A DNA stretch of 64,000 nt from Ephydatia muelleri (lineage: Eukaryota > Porifera > Demospongiae > Spongillida > Spongillidae), in contig JABACO010000004.1 in NCBI GenBank assembly GCA_013339895.1, forward strand, positions 12,200,813 to 12,264,812. Direction: 5' to 3'. Below are positions 1 through 12,000 of this stretch, one piece after another. The translations under genes were made by a program, and so were the position numbers. Within the stretch, counting starts at the first letter, position 1, and each line of letters starts with the position of its first letter. A model generated the notes under the pieces. That model had not been told where the DNA came from, did no database searches, and worked only from the letters and a program-made list of their open reading frames with translations.

Positions 1-943
1 CCTCGAGGAGAACCGTGCTGTTAAAAGGCAGCGATATCAAGAGAGCGTCGAGGAGAACCGTGCTGCTAAAAGGCGGATATACAGGGGTAATTCAGCTACC
101 ATTAAGGCAGCTAGAATGAGTCGGTATTGGAAGGGTCGTAGAACTACCACTACCACTACCACTACCACCCAAAGGTATGTTATAGCATGCTGTATGTACC
201 ATTTAAAATCTAAGGGCTGCTATGCACGTGGCTCATGGCTTCCTGTCATGCACACATTAACACTCTTGTATGCCTGCATGACATATTATCAGATGTACAG
301 TATGGCTTCCTACACGGGATGTTCCCTGGTAAAGGTCAATGTTTGTACAAAAGGTTATTTGTACATGTACATGCATCTGTGTCTGTTACATTGTAAATGT
401 GATGTGCAATAAAGGACTATACACATGTGTGTACTACTGTAATTGCATTTTCAGAAATTTAATTAACAAGTCTGTCATGCGCATCCAACCCTTGCATGCA
501 ACCGATTATCAGATGTACAGTAAGGCTTCCCACAAGTAAAAGTTCCCCATGTACATGTAAAGGGTACAAAAGGTAATTTGTGTCTCTCACATTGTTTTAA
601 AGGTCCACTACACATGTGTGTACAGAAAATTGAGTTGTATGAAAATAAAATAATTCACGTTATGCGCAGTTGGTAAAATGTTTTGATACATGATAAGGCA
701 TAATGTGTGGTAAAATAAAAGTACTGCAACCCTATCTTCTCCCATATAGTTACTCCCTGTTTGAGCCCAACTCTCGCACACTAGCAGAGTATGGAGTGAG
801 TCTTGAAAAAGCAATTCTTAGGGATAGTGAGCTTCTGAGTGATGTAAACAATGCTTTCTGCAATAGCCATCCATTGCTAGCTCAAAAGGTTGTTACAAGA
901 TCTGCCCGTGCAGCAGTAAGTAAGATTAGTGCAGATGCATCAC
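1..943 (+). pseudogene. 3' part of a Lys/Arg-rich repeat protein gene, cut off at both sides
   Basis: An open frame enters from the left edge and encodes a charged repeat (EENRAVKRQRY then EENRAAKRRIY), followed by a short Thr run. A donor site AAAG|GTATGT at 174/175 and an acceptor ATATAG at 748-749 join it in frame to a second exon (750 to about 943) that reads YSLFEPNSRTLAEY and continues with a helical segment. I recall similar Lys/Arg-repeat proteins with a 'Y-x-L-x-EP' segment as an uncharacterised multicopy family in cnidarians and other invertebrates, probably linked to mobile elements; this is memory, not a search. The homology stops at about 943, where sequence of an unrelated gene in the opposite direction begins, so the 3' end is lost. 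The exon structure is inferred. Confidence 0.35.
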
Positions 944-1908
944 TTGCTATTTTTGGAGATGTAATACCATTGGTGTCAATTTGTGTGTAAACAAAACTTG
1001 GTGATAGGTAATTCCCCTCATCTACTGAGGTAACATTAAATCTCACAGTTCTGCCAGGATATGTGATAACTTTTCCATGATACTGATTTGTGGCATTGCA
1101 CAAGTTAGGATTGCTACAGCCACATAAGTGCACATACTTTGGAAAAGAGAGTAGTTGGATGTCATTGATGTCTTTATGGGAAGGGGTAGTGGTGATATAG
1201 CTAGTCAGGTTTAGACATTCGACAAACCTAGGTAAAGGGTGGCTAGATGCTAGAACCCCAATGCAGTAATTGCAGTTATAAATGGGAGTGGCATATACAG
1301 AATGACCACCTTGCTGTGCATGATTATCAACAAAGGTGATAGAGAACATGTTGGTATGAAAGTCACATAATAAGCCGTCGGTACAGTCTTTAATCAAGCA
1401 TATTGTGCACTTAATCAAATTCGAAGGTGTCAGTATGACCTTTTCTTTGTCCCCAGCATTATACAGAGCACCACCAAATCCAGTTGCTGCATTTCTAGAA
1501 AATTCTACTGCACACCCCTCATAGAAGTACAGTGGGACATTGTTAGACAGACTTATGGCCCCTCCATTCACTCCTGTGTTATTTGAGAATGTGATGTTAC
1601 CATGAAGGATAAGAAAACCATTTTTTCTATGAATGGCTCCCAAGGGGGAGTTAGATGATAACTGACTTCCAGTGAAGGTACTTCCAAAGATGTCCACCTT
1701 CATTCCATTGAAATAAATGGCCCCTCCTCTCAGCTCATCACAGTCATTACATGAGCAGAGGTTATCTTTAACCATCACACCTTGAAGAATGAGGTGGCCA
1801 AATGGCTCAGCGTCTAAAGTAAAGATTTGAGCATAATTATTAATAAAAGGATTATGACTATTAACGGCATAGACTGCTGCTCCGCCAATTGCAGTATTAA
1901 CGATCTCA
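944..1908 (-). pseudogene. Broken copy of the beta-helix/multi-TM protein gene (middle part)
   Basis: The minus strand encodes about 300 residues that match residues 577 to 851 of the intact gene at 53,613-57,953. Shared motifs include LRGGAIYFNGMKVDIFG, NNTGVNGGAISLSNNVPLYF and INDIQ-LSFPKYVHLC. The homology extends upstream, in a disturbed frame, to about 1,908. There is no N-terminal signal region and no membrane segment, so only the central ectodomain is present. At the 3' end the match breaks abruptly at about position 944 against the plus-strand gene fragment. The body is open with few differences from the intact gene, so the copy looks recent. It could be an exon of a rearranged gene, but the lost ends favour a pseudogene. 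Confidence 0.75.
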
Positions 1909-2439
1909 ATTCATATTAGTCTTCCAGATACAGCACCAGTTACACTATCTGATGAGTCAACAACAGCCAGACACAACTACATAAAAAAGTAAATACTTAC
2001 AGTGACAACACAGGACCCCTAGGGAGTCGACCAATGTGCCTGTGAGAGCCACACATCATAGATCTATCCTTATGTCATGATTAGGGCAAGGAAATCTAGA
2101 AAGAGGTCATGACCATTCCATTACACAATAGAGCTTCTTCACAAACACCTGCAGGTTTAATTTTCTATCAACAGATATGGTGGACATGAGTGGGTTGTAG
2201 ACACAGGGCTGCCTTAAGATGGCATAATACTATAATTATAGTTTCCCCTCCATCTGCTTCCACATTCATTCCATCGTCCTCTTCCTTATTACCTCCATAT
2301 GTTAGCTCATTGGACGCCAAGTGCACAGATATACATGTCTCCATACATGCACACACAACTGTTAAAACCATTCATGCATTGCATAATGTAGATTTATACA
2401 AGTAGGTATGAAAAATGTATATGTTACTGAACATGGAAA
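1909..2439. other. Non-coding spacer with one dispersed repeat piece
   Basis: The first 75 bases (to about 1,985) match sequence near 3,687-3,760 and 6,020-6,090, all containing the string TGTCTTCCAGATA or a close variant. This marks the boundary of a repeat shared with the tandem array to the right. I see no gene in the remainder; the two overlapping short open frames near 2,170-2,400 have no recognisable features. Confidence 0.5.
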
Positions 2440-2566
2440 GTACTTAAATCTTCACATAATGGTTCCCTTACATCATAACTGATGGTCACAGTGGTAGTAT
2501 TGGTGATGACTTCATCCAGCTCTACAGGAACCATTACTTTATATTTCCTTTCCATTCCATGATGCA
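2440..2566 (-). pseudogene. C-terminal tail fragment of the beta-helix/TM gene
   Basis: About 125 bases on the minus strand match the last codons and stop region of the intact gene (53,608-53,730), including the stretch that reads CTTCATCCAGCTCTA. Only the cytoplasmic tail is left. The same tail recurs at several places up to 7.8 kb, so this is the first of a series of 3'-end fragments. Confidence 0.6.
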
Positions 2567-3094
2567 TGCATATGCTTGCTGCACTTCTACCTTATAAGGA
2601 CATATTGGGTTAGCAGAGTACTGTACCAGTGTGGACCTCGTGGAGTACTATAAGTACGTTAGCTGTGTTTTTAAAAGGCTGATTGCATTGGCATATCACT
2701 TTCTCAATTGGTCTCCGAATACTCTACTGCAGGGTACGTAGCAGGGAGAGTGGAATGCTTTTTACTTTCATTCAGGGCCAAACTAGGGCATTGGGTATGA
2801 CATGGGTTGTATGCCTAGTGTGTTGCGGTGTGTGGGATGTACCAAACAGATGTTTTGGTGCTCATATGCCAAACCCTTGTCACATAACACAGGATTGATT
2901 AATTATACCAATTTCTCTAGCAATGTATTCTCAGATTTCACTGGACTGTCCAAAACATATTTATACAATAACTGCAATTTTAAAATCGTAATAACCAAAT
3001 GAAGTTGTCAGTACAATACACTCTGCAGACAATGCTACAAACACATATGTCCTATGAGTCTCTGCTACAGTGCAGCGGTATATGACAGTACCAT

Positions 3095-3265
3095 GACACG
3101 TATACTTCAATCGTCACCCAGTTGTTCCATGATGGTCAAAGTGGTGGTGCTATTGGTGGTGAATACATCTACCTCTATAGAAAGCATTGCTTTATATTTC
3201 CTTTCAAATAATCCATTTCTGTCTGGCTCTGCCATAGATCTTGCATACCTTGCATGGCCACAATG
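3095..3265 (-). pseudogene. C-terminal fragment of the beta-helix/TM gene, unit 1
   Basis: The minus strand matches 53,608-53,770 of the intact gene, which encodes the cytoplasmic tail after the last membrane helix (motif NGLFERK...). Upstream homology continues weakly to about 3,470. The frame is not maintained. A second, more diverged tail piece lies at 3,800-3,935 in the same unit. Confidence 0.6.
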
Positions 3266-4557
3266 CAATACTAAAACTCCAACAGAATCAGTGTTTCATT
3301 TGAACTCTGGTATACAATGTAAGAAATTAACATAGCTAGTGCAGTACAGTTGAGGAGGTACATCAGGTCCAGATAATTGTACAACTTATTGCAGAAACTG
3401 GTGCATTAATCTGTGTTTTGAACTGAAGAGTCCAAACATCTGTATATTTGCTTGTACTAGCATGTTCATCGATTTTACAAAACATTCTTGGAGGTTTGGG
3501 GGGCTTATCGGGAGCTTCTTACTACACTCCCCCATCCCCATAGCCGGACAGGAGAAATACTATCAACAAAAGCCTATATCTGCCCCCTGCTGTATAATTA
3601 ATTTAATTATCCTCACTTTTGGAGCTCCCCCCCCCCCCCCAATCTTATTATATACCTTCTGCCATCGCTGCAGTAAATACAACAGCTCAACGATCTCAAT
3701 TCATGTTTGTCTTCCAGATACAGCACCACTACTCAATCAGAAGATTCAACAATATGATGTAGATCTTATACAAGTAGGTATGAAAAATATATATGTTACT
3801 GAACATGGAAAGTACTTCAATCTTCACATAATGGTTCCCTTATATCATAACTGATGGTCACAGTGGTGGTGCTGAAAGTATTGGTGATGACTTCATATAG
3901 CTCTATAGAAACCATTATTTCATATTTCATTCAATTCCATGATGCATGCATATGCTGCTGCACTTCTACCTTATAAGGACATGTAGTACATGTTTGCATT
4001 GGTTATTACTTGTAACGCAATGATGCTTCTTCCACCTGCCAAAGAACCCAATTATTCTGATGACTTCACTAATGCATTACTTCAGTGCTCCCAGAACCAG
4101 AATGTGTAACCCACATCTGTGTAGTGAACTATGTTTAAAGGGTCAGTTCACTTTTACCAGTTAATAAAAAGTATCAGTTGTTTGGCACAATTACGTGCCA
4201 GGTTATGATGGAAACACAAAATGCACTTGAGCCTCAAAATGTGTTTAGAGATGATATATGACAAGAATCATATTGCATTAGCATGCAAGAACAATGGTAG
4301 TCAAAGCGATCTGTATTATCAGTCCAGCACTGCATGAATTGTGACATAGATACGTATGGGTGAGTATGTCGGCTTAAGTACTTGGCGTTGAAAGAGTTAA
4401 AAGACTGTTGGAGGATTGTATATGTTCTTATAATGGTTTGCAGGGTACAGTACCAGTGTGAACGTCAGCAGACTACTACAAATACGTAAGCTGTGTTTGT
4501 AAAAGCAGGTTGGCATATTTAATGAACTCCATTTCCGAATTGGTCTCCGAATACTCT

Positions 4558-5040
4558 CCCGGGAGAAAAAAACGGCGTAATCACGCGCAATTGTGCGTGA
4601 AAAACGGCCATAAACGCGCCAAATTACGCGGTCTTCAAAACGCTGTATCTTCTTGATTGTGTAATATAGTAGAGCTACATTTTGCATACTTATAAAGCGG
4701 TCCTGTGTCTATAGAAGTCCAAAGATGGTTTAGTTTGCGATGCATCGTTCCGAAGATATTCACATCCAAGTAAAGGGCTTGATTTCGCGGGGATTTGTAC
4801 TTGAAGCCCGCGAAATCTTGCTCTAAGTTGATTGTGAATATCTTCGGAACGATGCATCGCAAACTAAACCATCTTTTGACTTCTATAGACCAAGGACCGC
4901 TTTATAAGTATGCAAAATGTAGCTCTACTATATATTACACAATCAAGAAGATACAGCGTTTTGAGACCGCGTATTTTGGCGCGTATATGGCCGTTTTTCA
5001 CGCACAATTGCACGCGATTACGCCGTTTTTTTCTCCCGGG
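4558..5040. mobile_element. 483 bp foldback/MITE with roughly 230 bp inverted arms
   Basis: The left arm starts CCCGGGAGAAAAAAACGGCG and the right arm ends with its exact complement. The arms run almost to the centre, where a small hairpin (GATTTCGCGGG against CCCGCGAAATC, 4,781-4,817) forms the tip. Arm identity is high, with scattered differences. The parallel unit at 7,319-7,345 reads CGAATACTCTACTGCATAG with no insertion, so it is the related empty site. No coding capacity is seen: the open frames in both arms are mirror translations of the repeat. The flanks suggest a short duplication around TACT but do not settle it, so I do not assign a superfamily. Confidence 0.85.
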
Positions 5041-5414
5041 CAGTACTGCATAGTACTGTAGCTGGGAGAGTGGAGTGCTTTTCACTTTTATTCAGGGCCA
5101 AACTAGGGCATTGGGTATGACATGGGTTGTATGCCTAGTGTGTTGCGGTGTGTGGGATGTACCAAACAGATGTTGTGGTGCTCATACGCCAAAACCTTGT
5201 CACATAACACCGGATTGATTAATTATACCAATTTCCTTAGTAATGTATTCTCAGATTTCACTGTACTGTCCAAAACATATTTATACAATAACTGCAATTT
5301 TAAAATCGTAATAACCAAATGAAGTTGTCAGTACAATACACTCTGCAGACAATGCTACAAACACATATGTCCTATGAGTCTCTACTACAGTGCAGAGGTA
5401 TATGACAGTACCAT

Positions 5415-5600
5415 GATACCTATACTTCAATCATCACCCAGTTGTTCCCTGATGGTCAAAGTGGTGGTGCTATTGGTGGTGAATACATCTACCTCTATAG
5501 AAAGCATTGCTTTATATTTCTTTTCAAATAATCCATTTCTGTCTGGCTCTGCCATAGATCTTGCAAGCCTTGCATGGCCACAATGCAATAGTATAGGAGG
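5415..5600 (-). pseudogene. C-terminal fragment of the beta-helix/TM gene, unit 2
   Basis: This near-identical sister of the fragment at 3,095-3,265 lies in the same position of the second tandem unit and has the same tail homology. A few substitutions distinguish it. Later pieces of the same tail at about 6,140-6,260 and 6,600-6,720 are more worn. Confidence 0.6.
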
Positions 5601-7675
5601 TACTAAAACTCCAACAGAATCAGTGTTTCATTTGAACTCTGGTATACAATGTAAGAAATTAACATAGCTAGTGCAGTACAGTTGAGGAGGTACATCAGGT
5701 CCATATAATTGTACAACATATTGCAGAAACTGGTGCATTTATCTGTATTTTGAACTGACAGTCCAAACAGCTGTATATTTGCTTGTACTAGCATGTTCAT
5801 CGATTTTACAAAACATTCCTGGGGGTCTGGGGGGCTTATCGGGAGCTTCTTACTACACTCCCCCATTCCCATAGCCGGACAGGAGATATACTATCAACAA
5901 AAGCCTATATCTGCCCCCTGCTGTATAATGAATTTAATTATCCTCACTTTGGAGCTCCCCCCCCCCCCCCCCCCACAATCTTATTATATACCTTCTGTCA
6001 TCGCTGCAGTGAATAGAACAGCTCCACGATATCAATTCATGTTTGTCTTCCAGATAAAGCACCATTACTCTATCAGAAGATTCAACAATATGATGTAGAT
6101 CTTATACAAGCAGGTATGAAAAATATATATGTTACTCAACATGGAAAGTACTTCAATCTTCACATAATGGTTCCCTTATATCATAACTGACGGTCACAGT
6201 GGTGGTGCTGAAAGTATTGGTGATGACTTCATATCGCTCGAGAGAAACCATTACTTTCAATTCCATGATGCATGCATATGCTTGCTGCACTTCTACCTTA
6301 TAAGGACATATTTGCTTGCAGAGTACTGTACCAGTGTGGACCTCGTGGACTACTACAAGTACGTTAGCTGTGTTTTTAAAAGGCTTATTGCATTGGTATA
6401 CTACTTTCTAAATTCGTCTCAGAATACTCTACTGCAGGGTAAGTAGGTGGGAGATTGGAATGCTTGTCCTTCTATTCAAGCCTAAACAAGGGCATCAGAT
6501 ACGAAGAGAGCTGTGCCTAGTGTGGTGTGGTGTGTGGGATGTACCTACCAGACGTGGTGGTGCACATATGCCAAGCCTTCGTATATTAACACCGGATCGG
6601 TTAATTCACATAATGGTTCCCTCAGACAATAACTGACGATCACAGTGACAGTATTGGTGATGACTTCACCAAGCTCTATAGAAACCATTCCTTCGTTATA
6701 TTCCTTTCAACTCCATGATGCATGCACATGCTTGCTGCATGTGTACCTTATAAATACATGTAGTCCATGTTTGCATTTGTTATTACTTGTAACGCAATGA
6801 TGCTTCTTCCACCTGCCAAAGAACCCAATTATTCTGATGACTTCACTAATGCAATACTTCAGTGCTCCCAGAACCAGAATGTGTAGCCCACATCTGTGTA
6901 GTGAACTATGTTTAAAAGGTCAATTAACTTTTACCAGTTAATAAAAAGTATCAGTTGCTGGCACAATTACGTGCCAGGTTATGATGGAAACACAAAATAC
7001 ACTTGAGCCCCAAAATGTGTTCTAAGATGATTATGACAAGTATCATATTGCATTAGCATGCAAGAACAATGGTAGTCAAAGCGATCTGTATTATCAGTCC
7101 AACACTGCATGAATTGTGATATAGATAGGTATGGGTGAGTATGTCGGCATTATGTACTTGGCGTTGAAAGAGTTAAAAGACTGTTGGAGGTTGGTATACG
7201 TTCCGATATTGGTTTGCAGAGTACTGTACCAGTGTGAACCTCAGTGGGCTCCTACAAGTACGTTAGCTGTGTTTGTAAAAGCAGGTTGGCATACGTAATG
7301 AACTCCACTTCCCAATTGGTCTCCGAATACTCTACTGCATAGTACTGTAGCTGGGAGAGTGGAGTGCTTTTCACTTTTATTCAGGGCCAAACTAGGGCAT
7401 TGGGTATGACATGGGTTGTATGCCTAGTGTGTTGTGGTGTGATGTTGTGGTGGTCATATGCCAAACCCTTGTCACATAACACCGGATTGATTAATATCCT
7501 TAGCACTGTATTATCAGATTTCAGTACTGTCCAAAACATATTTTTACAATAACTGCAATTTTAAAATTGTAATAACCAAATGAAGTTGTCAGTACAATAC
7601 ACTCTGCAGACAATGCTACAAACACATATGTCCTATGAGTTGCTACTACAGTGCAGAGATACATGACAGTACCAT

Positions 7676-8540
7676 GACACGTATACTTCAATCGTCACCC
7701 AGTTGTTCCATGATGGTCAAAGTGGTGGTGCTATTGGTGGTGAATACATCTACCTCTATAGAAAGCATTGCTTTATATTTCCTTTCAAATAATCTATTTC
7801 TGTCTGGCTCTGCCATATATCTTGCAAGCCTTGAGGATGGCCACAATGCAATATTATAGAAGGCCCACCAAAACACCAACAGATTCAGTGTTTCATATGA
7901 ACTCTGGTATACAGTGTAAGACATTAACACATCTAGCGCAGTACAGTTGAGGAGGTACATCAGGTCCAGATAATTGTACTACTTATTGCAGAAACTGGTG
8001 TGGTGTGTTGCATTTATCAGTCTTTTGAACTGACAGTCCAAATGGCTGTACACTTGCTTGTACATGTACTAGCATGAACACTATCACCATGGTAGCCTGC
8101 ATAGACAGAAGCAGAGATGGATTGTCAGAACTGTACACTGGATTCAAACTGTACATCGCAATAACAAACCAAAGCCTTGCTCCCAGCCACCATCGCCACT
8201 CTCCCTTATAGGGGGCATAGTGGGCATCATTCATTGGTTTGATCTTGTTGGTCTTCTTGGAGAGATAGTTGAACAGTCTGTTGTGTTGTGTACTGTTAGA
8301 TTATTAGAATGAAAGTGAAGGCATATCACCGTGGCAATCAAAAATATAACAGCATGTATTCCATGAAGGGATTCCACATTTCCATCATAGAACCAGGCAC
8401 ATAATTAATCACGACTGAGCAGTGGACTTTGAGTATGTGAAAAGTATGAATGACTAGTCTCAACAATGACAAGAAAATGAGAGTAGAAAAAACTGACTGC
8501 ACTCTCTCGTTATGATGGGAAATCTATTAGCCTAACCTAA
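7676..8540 (-). pseudogene. C-terminal membrane part of the beta-helix/TM gene, unit 4
   Basis: This is the longest of the decayed 3' copies. The minus strand matches residues of about 1,135 to 1,430 of the intact protein: MNDAHYAPYKGEWRWWLGAR, SLNPVYSSDNPSLLLS and MYLLNCTAL are clearly readable. It covers the last membrane helices and the cytoplasmic tail. Frames change between about 7,960 and 7,985, and again upstream of 8,235, and an internal part of the last helix is missing, so it cannot encode a working protein. It sits in the last tandem unit and continues past the array edge to about 8,540. Confidence 0.75.
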
Positions 8541-8879
8541 ATTGGTACATGGTAAGCTTATGAGATTATATTGATAGTGCTCATTTATTTTGACTCTCGA
8601 AATGCACAATAGTATATTCCAGCTTTTCCTAGGAACACTAAACATATGACTTGGCTACATTCGTACAGCTGCCCTCCAGTCGTGTTTTATGCCTTTGCTG
8701 TGTGTTGCATGTGTGTTAGTCTGTGTACTTGTTGGGACAAATTATGTATGTTGTGATGATGAATAGAGTACATGTGTCTGTTTCATGAACTGCCTACACC
8801 TATTCCTAGTAAAGAGGAAAGGTATTATGTGAGGTTTTAAATTCAATTATCCTGCTTCAGGTACCAGGCAATGTATCAG

Positions 8880-9085
<206 letters not shown>

Positions 9086-9089
9086 TATC

Positions 9090-12000
9090 TCCTCACAAAC
9101 CTCTAATATGAGACTCTGGTGTCATGCACTGCAGCGCATGATGTTTATCTGTGTTTGTAACAATAGTGCAGGTTGGGTTCTTTTTTTCAAACCTGTCAGC
9201 GGGGGTGCCGAAACTGCACACAAAAACATCATAATTGTGCTGTGTGATTGAACAGTAAGATAACAATTGTCAATGTAATCTAATGAATGTACTTTTCAAC
9301 TTAAGTTGTTCAAACACTTGCTTACTGTTGAAACTTTGTTGTTTGATAATGGATGACTCTTTTGAACGCCAAATGCATATATACATGCATTCTTACACAA
9401 CCATATAACCATCTGTGTCATGCATTCAGAGTGTTGTGCTTATTACAAATAATCACATTGAATACCATGTTGTACATTTACATACATGCAATTCAGTGAC
9501 ATGCATGTAAACCAGCCATGTAGATGGGCACTGAAATATACGCACATCTTGTGTGTCCATCATTACCTTGCACATACGGTTGTAACAAACCATACTTATT
9601 ATGAACTGGAAAAATGTAGATGGAGGTGGAGTGATCTGGCATTTTAAACATGTTGTACTACACTAATGTGGGATACATATTCTACCTGTTCTGGAAATAG
9701 TGAGTCATCTGAACAATGTGTTCTTCAGAAGAAACATACATGTAATTAGTACAGTTGTAAAGTAACCAAACATGTCATGAACTTATAAGGTCACACAAGT
9801 GCAGCAAACATTTGCATGCATGCATGCATTATGAAGTTGCGATCCCCACATTTCTTTCTTACACTGTCAAGTTGAACTCATAACATTTGTGTGTATATGC
9901 ATGCTTGCATATATGAACTAGCATGGCATTCAAAGAGTTAAGTGATGGGGTGCCTTTGTGGAGGCTGCTTCTGGTGCCGAACACCCTGTATTGAAGGTTG
10001 AACCACGGAAAATGCATGATAGTCTCACAGATTGACTTTGAGTTTTGGTGTGGCTGTGTATACACTATACATGTTTCATGTTTGATTCATGTGACAAGCT
10101 TTGTGTGTGTGCATGCGTGTGTATGCACTTGCGAGTGAATTTGTATTGTTGGACAGTTGTAGCTGACAGGTGTAAGGTGTTCATGTGTGATTGGAAAAAT
10201 AGGGATAGCTAAATAGTTATGTGAAAGTTTGCTTCTGGTTGACATGTCACAGTTGTATGAAACGGTCCATTGGAGTTTACGTTAATTGAATGAAGCAGTT
10301 AGAGGATTTGACATATATGTTCATGCACTTAGGCACACACTTTCAATTGTTAGCTAGCTATTTCTGTCATTTGATACCTCCTATATCACAGTGTTTCAAG
10401 CCAACAATGTGATGAAGTGTTGACTGGGGGTGAGAATTAAGCCATCTAATAGCTGTTGATTGGTGTTGGAGATGATATTGTGCCATGTGTAATTTGGTAT
10501 ATCAGTTTAAGTCAATCTAGGTGTCTGTGCGAGTGCATTGCTGCTGTACAAAGGAAGGACTACAGAAGGAGGTGATATCCACCTTCTGGGCAACACGCGA
10601 CCCTAACACTCTGAACAACACACTGACATTATAGCCAATTGCGTAATCCATGGCCAATAACATATAGCACCAATTTACAGATGTAGTAGCCACTAAAAAG
10701 CAGCAAACAATCAGAACAGTACCCCATGGTTGCCTGTGTTTTTAAAAAAATTGGCCAACACACGACCGTTTAACAGACAATCAAACGCCAATAGTATGCA
10801 GCAACATGACTTTGTCTACCTAGCCACTTTCATAGCTTAAGGCTGAGTTTTGTTAATGGTGACGTGTTAGCCAGCTTGTTAAGAAAGGGGCAACCATTAG
10901 CAATGGTTACTGGTGGGCATTAGTTAATAACTAATGTAATAGCTCACTATACTGTATACGTGTATGTTATTGGCCATGGGTTACACATTTGGCGAGAGGG
11001 TGAAAGCTGCATATGTTGGCTAGAATGTCAGTGGCTACAAGTTGGTCATTGCTGTGGGAGGGTGTGCAAGCTAGTGCATTGGCCACATGTAATCCGTGTG
11101 ATATATTTATGTTACTGGCAGTCGAAGAGGGTGTCAGCTTTCATTACCCATGGGTCATCTGTGTTCAACACACCACCAAACAGAAGTGCAAACGGTTGTG
11201 TGAGATGACTGGATTCTGGCTGAACCTAAATATGTTCACTGGGCATGGATGAGGTTACATGTATGCCTGGGTATCCAGTTATATGTGTGCATTTTTGAAT
11301 AACGTTTATTACTGATCATGCAGCCATATATTTACATCTATACATTTGATGCTTCAATTTCTAAATGAATAATGCGGTTCAATCTCATGCTCTATTGGTT
11401 ACATAATTTAATGGAGCGCCTAAGAAACCAGCTTCAAAAGAACTGCAGAGACTACTCACTTCCATAATGGCCATCACTTTAGTTCCCAGCATCTGTTTGC
11501 ATGTTTTGCCAATACAGAAATACCATATGCACATTCGATATTCATATTGCAATCCTTATTGGCGCGCAGCCATTTTTTATGCTACAGAAAAGGGGCTACG
11601 TTAACTGTAGTTGTCCATACATTTTTTGTTATTCACTTGCAGATTATATATGATCTCAGTATTTGTGTAAGCCAATTATTGTGGAATAAGTGTTTCCACA
11701 TTGCGGAAAAATGTTCTTTGTAAGCAACTCACACCAATTGACATGCAAAAAGGCTTTTTCTCATCTGATCAATGTGTTGATGACTAGAAAAACATTAATG
11801 GTTTAGATAAACAAATTCAAGCTATTGTATAATGGTACAATATTCTACACTGCTGCCTTCAAAATAGTTAAGGTAAAAATACCAAGCACAGACAAATTCC
11901 CAAGACGGTCAGTATGCTACATTGTCAACAATATACATTTAGGTATACAGAAGCACCTATCAGTTGAAGCCACACTTTTTTACCACACACAACACAGTTT

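Larger units (their letters stand above)
2613..8290. repeat. Tandem segmental duplication, about 1.8 kb units
   Basis: Four unit heads share GTACTGTACCAGTGTG or a one-base variant, at about 2,618, 4,446, 6,319 and 7,211. The spacings are about 1.83 kb, 1.87 kb (including a 483 bp insertion) and 0.89 kb (a unit lacking its middle). Each full unit carries a block around ATTGGGTATGACATGGGTTG (2,792, 5,110, 7,397), a decayed C-terminal piece of the beta-helix/TM gene, and a tail containing ATGATGCTTCTTCCACCTGC (4,021 and 6,798) that ends in GTTGAAAGAGTTAAAAGAC. The order points to unequal crossing-over of a 3' gene fragment plus its flank. A further tail copy lies at 61.8-62.2 kb. Confidence 0.8.
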
